From Siphonodentalium dalli (Eukaryota > Mollusca > Scaphopoda > Gadilida > Siphonodentaliidae), in NCBI GenBank assembly GCA_032622095.1, contig CP136063.1, positions 27,654,987 to 27,718,986 of the forward strand: 64,000 nt of DNA, written 5' to 3'. Below are positions 1 through 12,458 of the stretch, in pieces. The position numbers and the translations under genes are program-made. Under the pieces are notes generated by a model, which was given only the letters and a program-made list of their open reading frames with translations, was not told the origin of the DNA and did no database searches. Numbering within the stretch: the first letter of the stretch is position 1; each line of letters begins with the position of its first letter.

Positions 1-947
1 AAACCATAATTAAACATCGATATTTAACCTTGAGTTATTCATGACGAGCATTGATGATCTGTTCTGGAGAAAATAATTAATGATCGGTATTTAACCTGGA
101 GTTATTCATGACGGGCACTGATTATCTGTTCTGGAGTCCATAATTAAACATCGATATTTAACCTTGAGTTATTCAAAACGGGTAATGATTATCTGTTCTG
201 GAGACCGTAACTAAAGATCGATATTTAACCTGGAGTTATTCATGACGACCACTGAGTTTCTGTTCTGGAGACCGTAACTAAAGATCGATATTTAACCTGG
301 AATTCCTCATGACGGGCACTGATTATCTGTTCTGGAGACCATAATTAAACATCGATATTTAGCCTGGAGTTCTGATCACGGGCACTGATTATCTGTTCTA
401 GAGACCATGATTAAACATCGATATTTAACCTTGAGTTATTCATAAGTGGCAATAATTATCTGTTCTGGATACCATAAATAAAGATCGATATTTAACATTG
501 AGTTATTCAAAACGGGCAACAATTATCTCTTCTGGAGACCGTAATTAAATAGCGATATTTAACCTGGAGTTATTCATGACGGGCACTGATTATCTGTTCA
601 GGAGACCATAATTAAACATCGATATTTGACCTGGAGTTCCTCATGGCGGGCACTGATTATATGTTCTGGAGCCCATTATTAAACATCGATATTTAACCTG
701 GAGTTCTCATGACGGACAATGATTATCTGTTCAGGAGACCATAATTAAACATCGATATTTACCCTGGAGTTATTCATGACGGGCACTGATTATCTGTTCT
801 GGTGACAGTATTTAAAGATCGATATTTGACCTGGAGTTATCATGACGGGCACTGAGTATCTGTTCTGGAGACGATAATTAAACATCGATATTTAACCTTG
901 AGTTATTCATGACGAGCACTGATTATATGGTCTGGAGACCATAATTA

Positions 948-1283
948 GTCCAGCGCTGTAAATTTTGTTATTGCATACTCCGAATGGGAAGAGTGATGCG
1001 GACCCGAATATACCACTTGTTTGTTTTTAGGCCGAATCGTTACCGACCTACAACCAGGACAAAAAATGACCTATTTATAGCATGAAATCTAAACGGTCTA
1101 AGCAAGATTGATACGGTACCAGATACGGTGGTATCCAGTAGTTACGATTCCAAAGTTTGACCACTCTAGTTTCAAAACAACCTGTCCAAAAGCGACCTCG
1201 CTTCAGGTGGGTTCAAACTTTTGACAAATTTCAAAAAATCAGACATCAAGATAAAAAAAAGTTGATAAGTGGATGTGATAGCT
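948..1283. other. Non-satellite insert in array 1, copy 1
   Basis: About 336 bp with no similarity to the monomer interrupt the array just after a truncated ACCATAATTA. No open frame of note and no clear terminal repeats or target duplication were seen. A near-identical copy lies at 9,208-9,543, so it was copied along with its surrounding satellite and not inserted twice. Origin unknown. Confidence 0.8.
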
Positions 1284-4200
1284 AATGATCAGGCATTTAA
1301 CCTGGAGTTCTCATGACGGGAAATGATTATTTGTTCTGGAGACCATAATTAAACGTCGATATATTACCTTGAATTGTTCATGACGGGCACTGATTATCTG
1401 TTCTGGAGACCGTAACTAAACATCGATATTTAACCTGGAGTTTTTCATGACGGGCAATGATTATCTGTTGTGGAGACCATAAGTAAACATCGATATGTAT
1501 CCTGCAGTAGTCATGGCGGACACTGGTTATCTGTTCTGGAGACCATAAGTAAACATCGATATTTAACCTTGAGTTATTCATAACGGGCACCGATTATCTG
1601 TTCTGGAAACCATAATTAAAGATCGATATTCATCCTTGAGTTATTCATGATGGAAACTGATTATCTGTTCTGGAGACCATAATTAAACATCGATATTTAA
1701 CCCGGAGTTCGCATGACGGGCAATGATTATCTGTTATGGACACCATGATTCAACATCAATGTCTAACCTGGAGTTCTCATGCCGGGCAATGATTATCCTT
1801 TCTGGAGATCATAATTAAACACCGATATTTGTACTGGAGTTCTCATGGCAGGCAATGATTATCTGTTCTGGAGATCATAATTAAACATCAATATATGTAC
1901 TGGAGTTCTCATGGCGGGCAAAGATTATCTGTTCTGGAGACCATAACTAAACATCAATATTTGTCCTGGAGTTCTCAGGGCGGGCAACGATTATCTGTTC
2001 TGGAGACCATAATTAAACATCGATATTTAACCTTGAGTTATTCATGACGAGCATTGATGATCTGTTCTGGAGAAAATAATTAATGATCGGTATTTAACCT
2101 GGAGTTATTCATGACGGGCACTGATTATCTGTTCTGGAGTCCATAATTAAATATCGATATTTAACCTGGACTTCCTCATGACGGGCACTGATTATCTGTT
2201 CTGGAGACCATAATTAAACATCGATATTTAACCTGTAGTTCGTCATGGCGGGCAATGATTATCTGTTGTGGAGACCATAAGTAAACATCGATATGTATCC
2301 TGCAGTAGTCATGGCGGACACTGGTTATCTGTTCTGGAGACCATAAGTAAACATCGATATTTAACCTTGAGTTATTCATAACGGGCACCGATTATCTGTT
2401 CTGGAAACCATAATTAAAGATCGATATTCATCCTTGAGTTATTCATGATGGAAACTGATTATCTGTTCTGGAGACCATAATTAAACATCGATATTTAACC
2501 CGGAGTTCGCATGACGGGCAATGATTATCTGTTATGGACACCATGATTCAACATCAATGTCTAACCTGGAGTTCTCATGCCGGGCAATGATTATCCTTTC
2601 TGGAGATCATAATTAAACACCGATATTTGTACTGGAGTTCTCGTGGCGGGCAATGATTATCTGTTCTGGAGATCATAATTAAACATCAATATTTGTACTG
2701 GAGTTCTCATGGCGGGCAATGATTATCTGTTCTGGAGACCATAACTAAACATCAATATTTGTCCTGGAGTTCTCAGGGCGGGAAACGATTATCTGTTCTG
2801 GAGACCATAATTAAACTTCAATATTTAACCTGGAGTTCTCATGACGGGCAGCGATTATCTGGTCTGGAAACCATAATTAAACATCGATATTTAACCTTGA
2901 GTTATTCATGACGAGCATTGATGATCTGTTCTGGAGAAAATAATTAATGATCGGTATTTAACCTGGAGTTATTCATGACGGGCACTGATTATCTGTTCTG
3001 GAGTCCATAATTAAATATCGATATTTAACCTGGAGTTCCTCATGACGGGCACTGATTATCTGTTCTGGAGACCATAATTAAACATCGATATTTAACCTGT
3101 AGTTCGTCATGGCGGGCAATGATTATCTGCTCTGGAGACCACAATTAAACATCGATATTTAACCTTGAGTTGTTCATGACGGGTACTGATTATCTGTTCT
3201 GGAGACCATAATTAAACATCGATATTTAACCTGGAGTTCTCATGACGGGCAATCAGGATCTGTTCTGGAGACCATAATTAAACATTGATATTTAACCTGT
3301 AGTTCTCATGACGGGCACTGATTATCTGGTCTGGAAATCATAATTAAACATCGACATTTAACCTGGAGTTATTCATAACGGGCAATGATTATCTGTTCTG
3401 GAGACCATAATTAAAGATCGATATTATACCTTGAGTTATTCATAACGGGCAATGATTATCTGTTCTGTGGACCGTAATTAAATATCGATATTTATCCTGG
3501 AGTTATTCATGACGGGCACTGATTATCTGTTCAGGAGATCATAATTAAACATCGATATTTAACCTGGAATTCGTCACGATGGGCAGTGATTATCAGTTCT
3601 GGAGACCATAACTAAACACCGATATTTAACCTGGAGTTCTCATGACGGGCACAGATTATCTGTTCTGGAGACCATAATTAAACATCGATATTTAACCTGT
3701 AGTTCTCATGACGGGCACAGATTATCTGTTCTGGAGACCGCAATTAAAGATTGATATTTAACCTGGAGTTCTCATTACGGACACTGATTATCTGTTCTGG
3801 AGACCATAATTAAACATTGATTTTTAACCTGTAGTTCTCATGACGGGCACTGATTATCTGGTCTGGAAACAATAATTAAACATCGATATTTAACCTGGAG
3901 TTATTCATAACGGGCAATGATTATCTGTTCTGGAGACCATAATTAAACATCGATATTTAACCTTGAGTTACTCAAAACGGGCAATGATTACCTGTTCTGG
4001 AGACCGAAATTAAATATCGATAATTAACCTGGAGTTATTCATGGCGGGCACTGACTATCTGTTCAGGAGACCATAATTAAACATCGATATTTAACCTGCA
4101 GTTATTCATAACGGGCAATGATTATCTGTACTGGGGACCATAATTAAACATCGACATTTAACCTGGAGTTATCATGATGGGCACTGATTACCTGTTCTGG

Positions 4201-7200
4201 GGACCATAATTAAACATCGATATTTAACCAGGAGTTATTCATAACGGGCAATGATTACCTGTTCAGGAGACCATAATGAAACATGGATATTTAACCTTGA
4301 GTTATTCATGACGGGCACTGATTATCTGTTCTGGAGACCATAATTAAATATCGATATTTAACCTGGAGTTCCTCATGACGGGCACTGATTATCTGTTCTG
4401 GAGACCATAATTAAACATCGATATTTAACCTGTAGTTCGTCATGGCGGGCAATGATTATCTGTTGTGGAGACCATAAGTAAACATCGATATGTATCCTGC
4501 AGTAGTCATGGCGGACACTGGTTATCTGTTCTGGAGACCATAAGTAAACATCGATATTTAACCTTGAGTTATTCATAACGGGCACCGATTTTCTGTTCAG
4601 GAAACCATAATTAAAGATCGATATTCATCCTTGAGTTATTCATGATGGAAACTGATTATCTGTTCTGGAGACCATAATTAAACATCGATATTTAACCCGG
4701 AGTTCGCATGACGGGCAATGATTATCTGTTATGGACACCATGATTCAACATCAATGTCTAACCTGGAGTTCTCATGCCGGGCAATGATTATCCTTTCTGG
4801 AGATCATAATTAAACACCGATATTTGTACTGGAGTTCTCATGGCGGGCAATGATTATCTGTTCTGGAGAACATAATTAAACATCGATATTTAACCTGTAG
4901 TTCGTCATGGCGGGCAATGATTATCTGTTGTGGAGACCATAAGTAAACATCGATATGTATCCTGCAGTAGTCATGGCGGACACTGGTTATCTGTTCTGGA
5001 GACCATAAGTAAACATCGATATTTAACCTTGAGTTATTCATAACGGGCACCGATTTTCTGTTCAGGAAACCATAATTAAAGATCGATATTCATCCTTGAG
5101 TTATTCATGATGGAAACTGATTATCTGTTCTGGAGACCATAATTAAACATCGATATTTAACCCGGAGTTCGCATGACGGGCAATGATTATCTGTTATGGA
5201 CACCATGATTCAACATCAATGTCTAACCTGGAGTTCTCATGCCGGGCAATGATTATCCTTTCTGGAGATCATAATTAAACACCGATATTTGTACTGGAGT
5301 TCTCATGGCGGGCAATGATTATCTGTTCTGGAGACCACAATTAAACATCGATATTTAACCTTGAGTTGTTCATGACGGGTACTGATTATCTGCTCTGGAG
5401 ACCACAATTAAACATCGATATTTAACCTTGAGTTGTTCATGACGGGTACTGATTATCTGTTCTGGAGACCATGATTAAACATCGATATTTAACCTGGAGT
5501 TCTCATGACGGGAAATCAGGATCTGTTCTGGAGACCATAATTAAACATTGATATTTAACCTGTAGTTCCCATGACGGGCACTGATTATCTGGTGTGGAAA
5601 CCATAATTAAACATCGACATTTAACCTGGAGTTATTCATAACGGGCAATGATTATCTGTTCTGGAGACCATAATTAAAGATCGATATTATGCCTTGAGTT
5701 ATTCATAACGGGAAATGATTTTCTGTTCTGGGGACCGTAATTAAATATCGATATTTATCCTGGAGTTATTCATGACGGGCACTGATTATCTGTTCAGGAG
5801 ATCATAATTAAACATCGATATTTAACCTGGAATTCGCCACGATGGGCAGTGATTTTCTGTTCTGGAGACCACAACTAAACATCGATATTTAACCTGGAGT
5901 TCTCATGACGAGCACTGATTATCTGTTCTGGAGACCGCAATTAAAGATCGATATTTAACCTGGAGTTCTCATTACGGACACTGATTATCTGTTCTGGAGA
6001 CCATAATTAAACATTGATATTTAACCTGTAGTTCTTATGACGGGCACTGATTATCTGGTCTGGAAACCATAATTAAACATCGATATTTAACCTGGAGTTA
6101 TTCATAACGGGAAATGGTTATCTGTTCTGGAGACCATAATTAAACATCGATATTTAACCTTGAGTTACTCAAAACGGGCAATGATTACCTGTTCTGGAGA
6201 CCGAAATTAAATATCGATAATTAACCTGGAGTTATTCATGGCGGGCACTGACTATCTGTTCAGGAGACCATAATTAAACATCGATATTTAACCTGCAGTT
6301 ATTCATAACGGGCAATGATTATCTGTTCTGGGAACCATAATTAAACATCGACATTTAACCTGGAGTTATCATGATGGGCACTGATTACCTGTTCTGGGGA
6401 CCATAATTAAACATCGATATTTAACCTGGAGTTATTCATAACGGGCAATGATTACCTGTTCAGGAGACCATAATGAAACATCGATATTTAACTTTGAGTT
6501 ATTCACGACGGGCAGTGATTATCTGTTCTGGAGACCATAATTAAACATCGATATTTAGCTTGGAGTTCTCATGACGGGCAATGATTATCTGTTCTGGAGA
6601 CCATAATTAAACATCGATATTTAACCTGGAGTTATTCATAACGGGCAATGATTATCTGCTCTGGAGACCACAATTAAACATCGATATTTAACCTTGAGTT
6701 ATTCATGACGGGTACTGATTATCTGTTCTGGAGACCATAATTAAACATCGATATTTAACCTGGAGTTCTCATGACGGGCAATCAGGATCTGTTCTGGAGA
6801 CCATAATTAAACATTGATATTTAACCTGTAGTTCTCATGACGGGCAATGATTATCTGGTCTGGAAACCATAATTAAACATCGACATTTAATCTGGAGTTA
6901 TTCATAACGGGCAATGATTATCTGTTCTGGAGACCATAATTAAAGATCGATATTATACCTTGAGTTTTTCATAACGGGCAATGATTATCTGTTCTGGAGA
7001 CCATAATTAAACATCGATATTTAACCTGGAGTTATTCATAACGGGCAATGATTATCTGTTCTAGAGACCATAACTAAACATCGATATTTAACCTGGAGAT
7101 CTCATTACGGGCAATGATTATATGTTCTGGAGCCAATATTAAACATCGATATTTAACCTGGATTTCCCATGACCGGCACCGATTATCTGTTCTGGAGACA

Positions 7201-8260
7201 ATAACTAAATATCAATATTTAACCTGGAGTTCTCATGACCAGCAATGATTACCTGTTCTGGAGACAATAATTAAACATCGATATTTAACCTTGAGTTATT
7301 CAAAACGGGCAATGATTATATGTTCTGGAGACCGTAATTAAATATCGATATCTAACCTGGAGTTCTCATTACGGGCACTGATTATCTGTTCTGGAGACCA
7401 TATCTAAAATATCGATATTTAACCTGGAGTTATTCATGACGGGCACTGATTATCTGTTCTGGAGTCCATAATTAAACATCGATATTTAACCTGGAGTTAT
7501 TCATAACGGGCAATGATCATTTGTTCTTGAGACCATAATTAAAGATCGATATTTAACCTTGAGTTATTCAAAACGGGTAATGATTATCTGTTCTGGAGAC
7601 AATAATTAAACAGCGATATTTAACCTGAAGTTCCTCATGACGGGCACTTTATTATCCGTTCTGGAGACCATAATTAAACATCGATATTTAATCTGGAGTT
7701 CCTCACGACGGGCAGTGATTATCTGTTATGGAGACCATAATCAAACATCGATATTTAATCTGGAGTTCTCATGACGGGCACTGATAATCTTTTCTGGAGA
7801 CCATATCTAAAATATCGATATTTAGCCTGGAGTTATTCATGACGGGCACTGATTACCTGTCCTGGAGACCATAATTAAACATCGATATTTAACCTGGAGT
7901 TCTCATGACGGCACTGATTATCTGTTCTGGGGACCATAACTAAATATCGATATTTAACCTGGAGTTATTCGTGACGGGCACTGATTATCTGTTCTGGATA
8001 TCGTAATTTAAGATTGATATTTAACTTGGAGTTCTCATGACGGGCACTGATTATCTGTCCTGGAGACCATAATTAAACATCGATATTTAACCTGGAGTTC
8101 TCATGACGGGCACTGATTATCTGTCCTGGAGACCATAATTAAACATCGATATTTAACCTGGAGTTCTCATGACGGCACTGATTATCTGTTCTGGAGATCG
8201 TAATTTAAGATTGATATTTAACTTGGAGTTCTCATGACGGGCAATGATTATCTGGTCTGG

Positions 8261-9715
8261 AAACCATAATTAAACATCGATATTTAACCTTGAGTTATTC
8301 ATGACGAGCATTGATGATCTGTTCTGGAGAAAATAATTAATGATCGGTATTTAACCTGGAGTTATTCATGACGGGCACTGATTATCTGTTCTGGAGTCCA
8401 TAATTAAACATCGATATTTAACCTTGAGTTATTCAAAACGGGTAATGATTATCTGTTCTGGAGACCGTAACTAAAGATCGATATTTAACCTGGAGTTATT
8501 CATGACGACCACTGATTATCTGTTCAGGAGACCATAATTAAACATCGATATTTAACCTGGAGTTCCTCATGACGGGCACTGATTATCTGTTCTGGAGACC
8601 ATAATTAAACATCAATATTTAGCCTGGAGTTCTGATCACGGGCACTGATTATCTGTTCTAGAGACCATGATTAAACATCGATATTTAACCTTGAGTTATT
8701 CATAAGTGGCAATAATTATCTGTTCTGGATACCATAAATAAAGATCGATATTTGACATTGAGTTATTCAAAACGGGCAACAATTATCTGTTCTGGAGACC
8801 GTAATTAAATAGCGATATTTAACCTGGAGTTATTCATGACGGGCACTGATTATCTGTTCAGGAGACCATAATTAAACATCGATATTTAACCTGGAGTTCC
8901 TCATGACGGGCACTGATTATATGTTCTGGAGCCCATAATTAAACATCGATATTTAACCTGGAGTTCTCATGACGGACAATGATTATCTGTTCAGGAGACC
9001 ATAATTAAACATCGATATTTAACCTGGAGTTATTCATGACGGGCACTGATTATCTGTTCTGGTGACACTATTTAAAGATCGATATTTGACCTGGTGTTAT
9101 CATGACGGGCACTGAGTATCTGTTCTGGAGATGATAATTAAACATCGATATTTAACCTTGAGTTATTCATGACGAGCACTGATTATATGGTCTGGAGACC
9201 ATAATTAGTCCAGCGCTGTAAATTTTGTTATTGCATGCTCCGAATGGGAAGAGTGATGCAGACCCGAATATACCACTTGTTAGTTTTTAGGTCGAACTGT
9301 TACCGACCTACAACCAGGACAAAAAATGACCTATTTATAGCATGAAATATAAACGGTCTAAGCAAGATTGATACGGTACCAGATACGGTGGTATCCAGTA
9401 GTTACGATTCCAAAGTTTGACCACTCTAGTTTCAAAACAACCTGTCCAAAAGCGACCTCGCTTCAGGTGGGTTCAAACTTTTGACAAATTTAAAAAAATC
9501 AGACATCAAGATAAAAAGAGTTGATAAGTGGATGTGATAGCTAATGATCAGGCATTTAACCTGGAGTTCTCATGACGGGTAATGATTATTTGTTCTGGAG
9601 ACCATAATTAAACGTCGATATATTACCTTGAATTGTTCATGACGGGCACTGATTATCTGTTCTGGAGACCGTAACTAAACATCGATATTTAACCTGGAGT
9701 TTTTCATGACGGGGA
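8261..9715. repeat. Second copy of a long satellite block (offset 8,260)
   Basis: This stretch repeats positions 1 to about 1,455 with a constant offset of 8,260 bp: 1 matches 8,261, 241 matches 8,501 and 951 matches 9,211, with only scattered substitutions. The copy includes the same 336 bp non-satellite insert. Colinearity breaks near 1,455/9,715, where the second copy has different monomers and a short deletion. The most likely origin is unequal exchange or segmental duplication inside the array. Confidence 0.9.
9208..9543. other. Non-satellite insert in array 1, copy 2
   Basis: Near-identical copy of 948-1,283 at the same 8,260 bp offset as the satellite around it, with a handful of substitutions and one or two short indels in A-runs. 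It dates the large duplication as fairly recent relative to monomer divergence. Confidence 0.8.
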
Positions 9716-11421
9716 CTGATTATCAGTTCTGGAGACCATAATTACACATCGATATTTAACCCGGAGTTCTCATGACGGGCAATGTGGAGACCATAAGTAA
9801 ACATCGATATGTATCCTGCAGTAGTCATGGCGGACACTGGTTATCTGTTCTGGAGACCATAAGTAAACATCGATATTTAACCTTGAGTTATTCATAACGG
9901 GCACCGATTATCTGTTCTGGAAACCATAATTAAAGATCGATATTCATCCTTGAGTTATTCATGATGGAAACTGATTATCTGTTCTGGAGACCATAATTAA
10001 ACATCGATATTTAACCCGGAGTTCGCATGACGGGCAATGATTATCTGTTATGGACACCATGATTCAACATCAATGTCTAACCTGGAGTTCTCATGCCGGG
10101 CAATGATTATCCTTTCTGGAGATCATAATTAAACACCGATATTTGTACTGGAGTTCTCATGGCGGGCAATGATTATCTGTTCTGGAGATCATAATTAAAC
10201 ATCAATATTTGTACTGGAGTTCTCATGGCGGGCAATGATTATCTGTTCTGGAGACCATAACTAAACATCAATATTTGTCCTGGAGTTCTCAGGGCGGGCA
10301 ACGATTATCTGTTCTGGAGACCATAACTAAACATCGATATTTAACCCGGAGTTCCCATGACGGGAAATGATTATCTGTTCTGGAGACCATAATTAAACAC
10401 CGATATTTAACCTTGAGTTATTCATGAGGGCAATAATTATCTGTTCTGGAGATCATAATTGAGCAGCGATGTGTATCCTGGAGTTCCCTTGACGGGCAAT
10501 GATTATCTGTTCTGGAGACCATAATTAAACATCGATATTTATCCTGGAGTTCGCATGGCGGGCAATGATAATCTGTTCTGGAGTCCATAATTAATCATCG
10601 ATATTCAACCTGGAGTTCTCATGGCGGGCAATGGATATCTGTTCTGAAGAGCATAATTAAACAGCGATGTCTATCCTGGTGTTCTCATGACGGGCAATGA
10701 TTATCTGTTCTGGAGATCATAATTAAACATCGATGTTTAATCTGGAGTTATTCACGACGGGCAATGATTATCTGTTCTGGAGACCACAATTTAACAGCGA
10801 TATGTATCCTGTAGTTATTCATGACGGGCAATGATTATCTGTTCTGGAGACCATAATTAATCAGCGACATGTATCCTGGCGTGCGCATGCTGTGCAATGA
10901 TTATTTCAAATCATATAACCTTCTGTTCTGGGACCATAACTTAACATCGATTTTTATTTAAATGTTGATGATCATAAGTTGACAGTCGACATGAATTTTC
11001 GCCATGCTGCTATTAACTAATGAGTGCAGGTGTCAAATGAAGTCCAGTGTCGATCACAGAGGTATCATTTAATTGGTATATTGGGTTATTGGTTTTCTGT
11101 CCGTCTATTACGTCTATTAGACATCTCAGTCATGGTTTATCTGATCTCAAGTGATATGAATCATGCGTATACTGGATTACATGTGGCTCATCATATGTTC
11201 ATCCGTACGTCCGTACGTACGTCCGAGCAGATATGTGACGGCAAGTTATCAAATCTGAATGAAATTTGATATGGCTGTTGGTCATTCAATTCAGCGTAAG
11301 TATTGTTATACATGTATGTCTACCACCTATGTTTGCGTGTTTTTCGGCCAAAAGTTCATGCAGGTTGATATTCAGCTTGTTATCAATATCACTGAGCAGT
11401 ATTACTATTATACTTTTATAG

Positions 11422-11565
11422 GTTTCGGAACTCGGGGACATGGATGTATCAGTTATACACCGCCTACATTTACAGACAGTGATTAATTTTCAGCATAGAA
11501 TTATATCAATACTGAGGGAACTGGGGAGAACTCTCGGTGAGGCAATTGCGCTGCGACCAACAGCA
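11422..11565 (+). CDS. Internal exon A1 of unrecognised duplicated-exon gene
   Basis: Proposed phase-0 internal exon of 144 bp (48 codons, no stop). It follows TACTTTTATAG and is followed by donor GTAAGTATAT. The product begins VSELGDMDVSV and ends GEAIALRPTA; the middle is rich in Ile, Leu, Arg and His and could form one or two amphipathic helices (inference). The same-length paralogue A2 at 52,248 keeps the borders and the ending pattern AIxLRxTA but differs at 28 of 48 residues. No known domain was recognised. Doubt: in the first half, a different frame gives more conservative replacements between A1 and A2 (shared TDSD), although that frame hits a stop in both copies. The function of the gene is unknown. 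Confidence 0.5.
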
Positions 11566-12458
11566 GTAAGTATATATTGTATACCGGCTGGTGTACGTCA
11601 TATAGGGTCATCAGTATACGTGCACATAGTTTAATGTTATCTAAACATATTCCTTATTCGTGCTTCAATTAAGTCAGTACTATATGTCACGATCCGTGCG
11701 CAAATTATAACTGAGTCAAAAATAATACGATTCAAACAAGGAACATATATGCGCTATATACTAAGTATATAATCAATATGTATCATGTAAACTTCAAAGT
11801 GGTATTCCTGACGTTAGCTGTCTGTCGATGGCTGTTGAGGTAATTTCATTTAGTTCTATTTTAGTTATGCTAAATATAAATATATAAATCATATATAAGC
11901 ATATGATAACTATGATTTGACCAGAGTGTGAAATATATATAACTGCGTGACAATTAGCCATTGCGCGAGATTTTTATAGTGTAGTGGACTTTGCATATGC
12001 TTTATTTATTATGTGCTTGACAGGCATCACTTGACTTTCACGGACATAATTTTGTCAATTTTGAAAGATTCCAAACAGAGTGCGCGAATTCAAAGTTCGC
12101 GACTAAAAACTGAGCGAAACTCAATGCTAAATTATAAACATAATGTATATTGCATACATACATATGAACATTTATGCATGGTTGCAGGCTAATGTTTGTG
12201 GAACCCATTCATGCCTTTGATACAAACCCTAGTATATCAGGGAAATGTTCGGAGCATTATAGAGTCTATAGTTTTGAGGATTTAAAGGAACAACAATTAA
12301 TTTGATAAAGAATACTCAATAACTGGACGATTTGGCGTATGGTTATCAACTTATAGCCACACATGTCTTTCGTTGAAACTAGATGAATATGATGCATCAT
12401 GAGTGACCGATATGTGTTACCACGTCATAATGCCTGAAGGAAAGAACATAGACACACC
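11566..12458 (+). other. Intron downstream of A1, paralogous to block 2
   Basis: No gene seen. This sequence aligns with 52,392 to about 53,260 after exon A2; for example 11,648-11,741 matches 52,474-52,569 at roughly nine bases in ten by eye. The match stops abruptly at 12,458, where the 2.1 kb tandem array begins. Related but more diverged sequence also follows exons C and D. Confidence 0.7.

Larger units (their letters stand above)
1..10950. repeat. Satellite array 1, 66-67 bp monomer
   Basis: Tandem array of roughly 155-160 monomers. Each contains recognisable pieces such as CTGTTCTGGAGACCATAATT, AAACATCGATATTTAACC and TGGAGTTCTCATGACGGGCA. Length is 66 bp with the TTCTCATG variant and 67 bp with TTATTCATG or TTCCTCATG. 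Copies differ by scattered substitutions and variant runs recur in the same order, so the array has higher-order structure: marker monomers with GCAGTAGTCATGGCGGACAC recur near 1,500, 2,300, 4,500, 4,960 and 9,820. The array fades out near 10,950 and is followed by sequence that also follows the 42,974-51,815 array, so it sits upstream of exon A1 as the other does upstream of A2. The short minus-strand open frames within it are by-products of the repeat. Confidence 0.97.

Noticed and set aside
1378-5050. Four near-identical 70-codon minus-strand frames in satellite array 1
   Set aside because: They follow the higher-order satellite blocks exactly, have no family resemblance, and arise because the monomer lacks stops in that frame; identity is due to array exchange, not selection.
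1-10950. CRISPR-like array
   Set aside because: Repeats are contiguous, 66-67 bp, without unique spacers, in eukaryotic DNA: a satellite.
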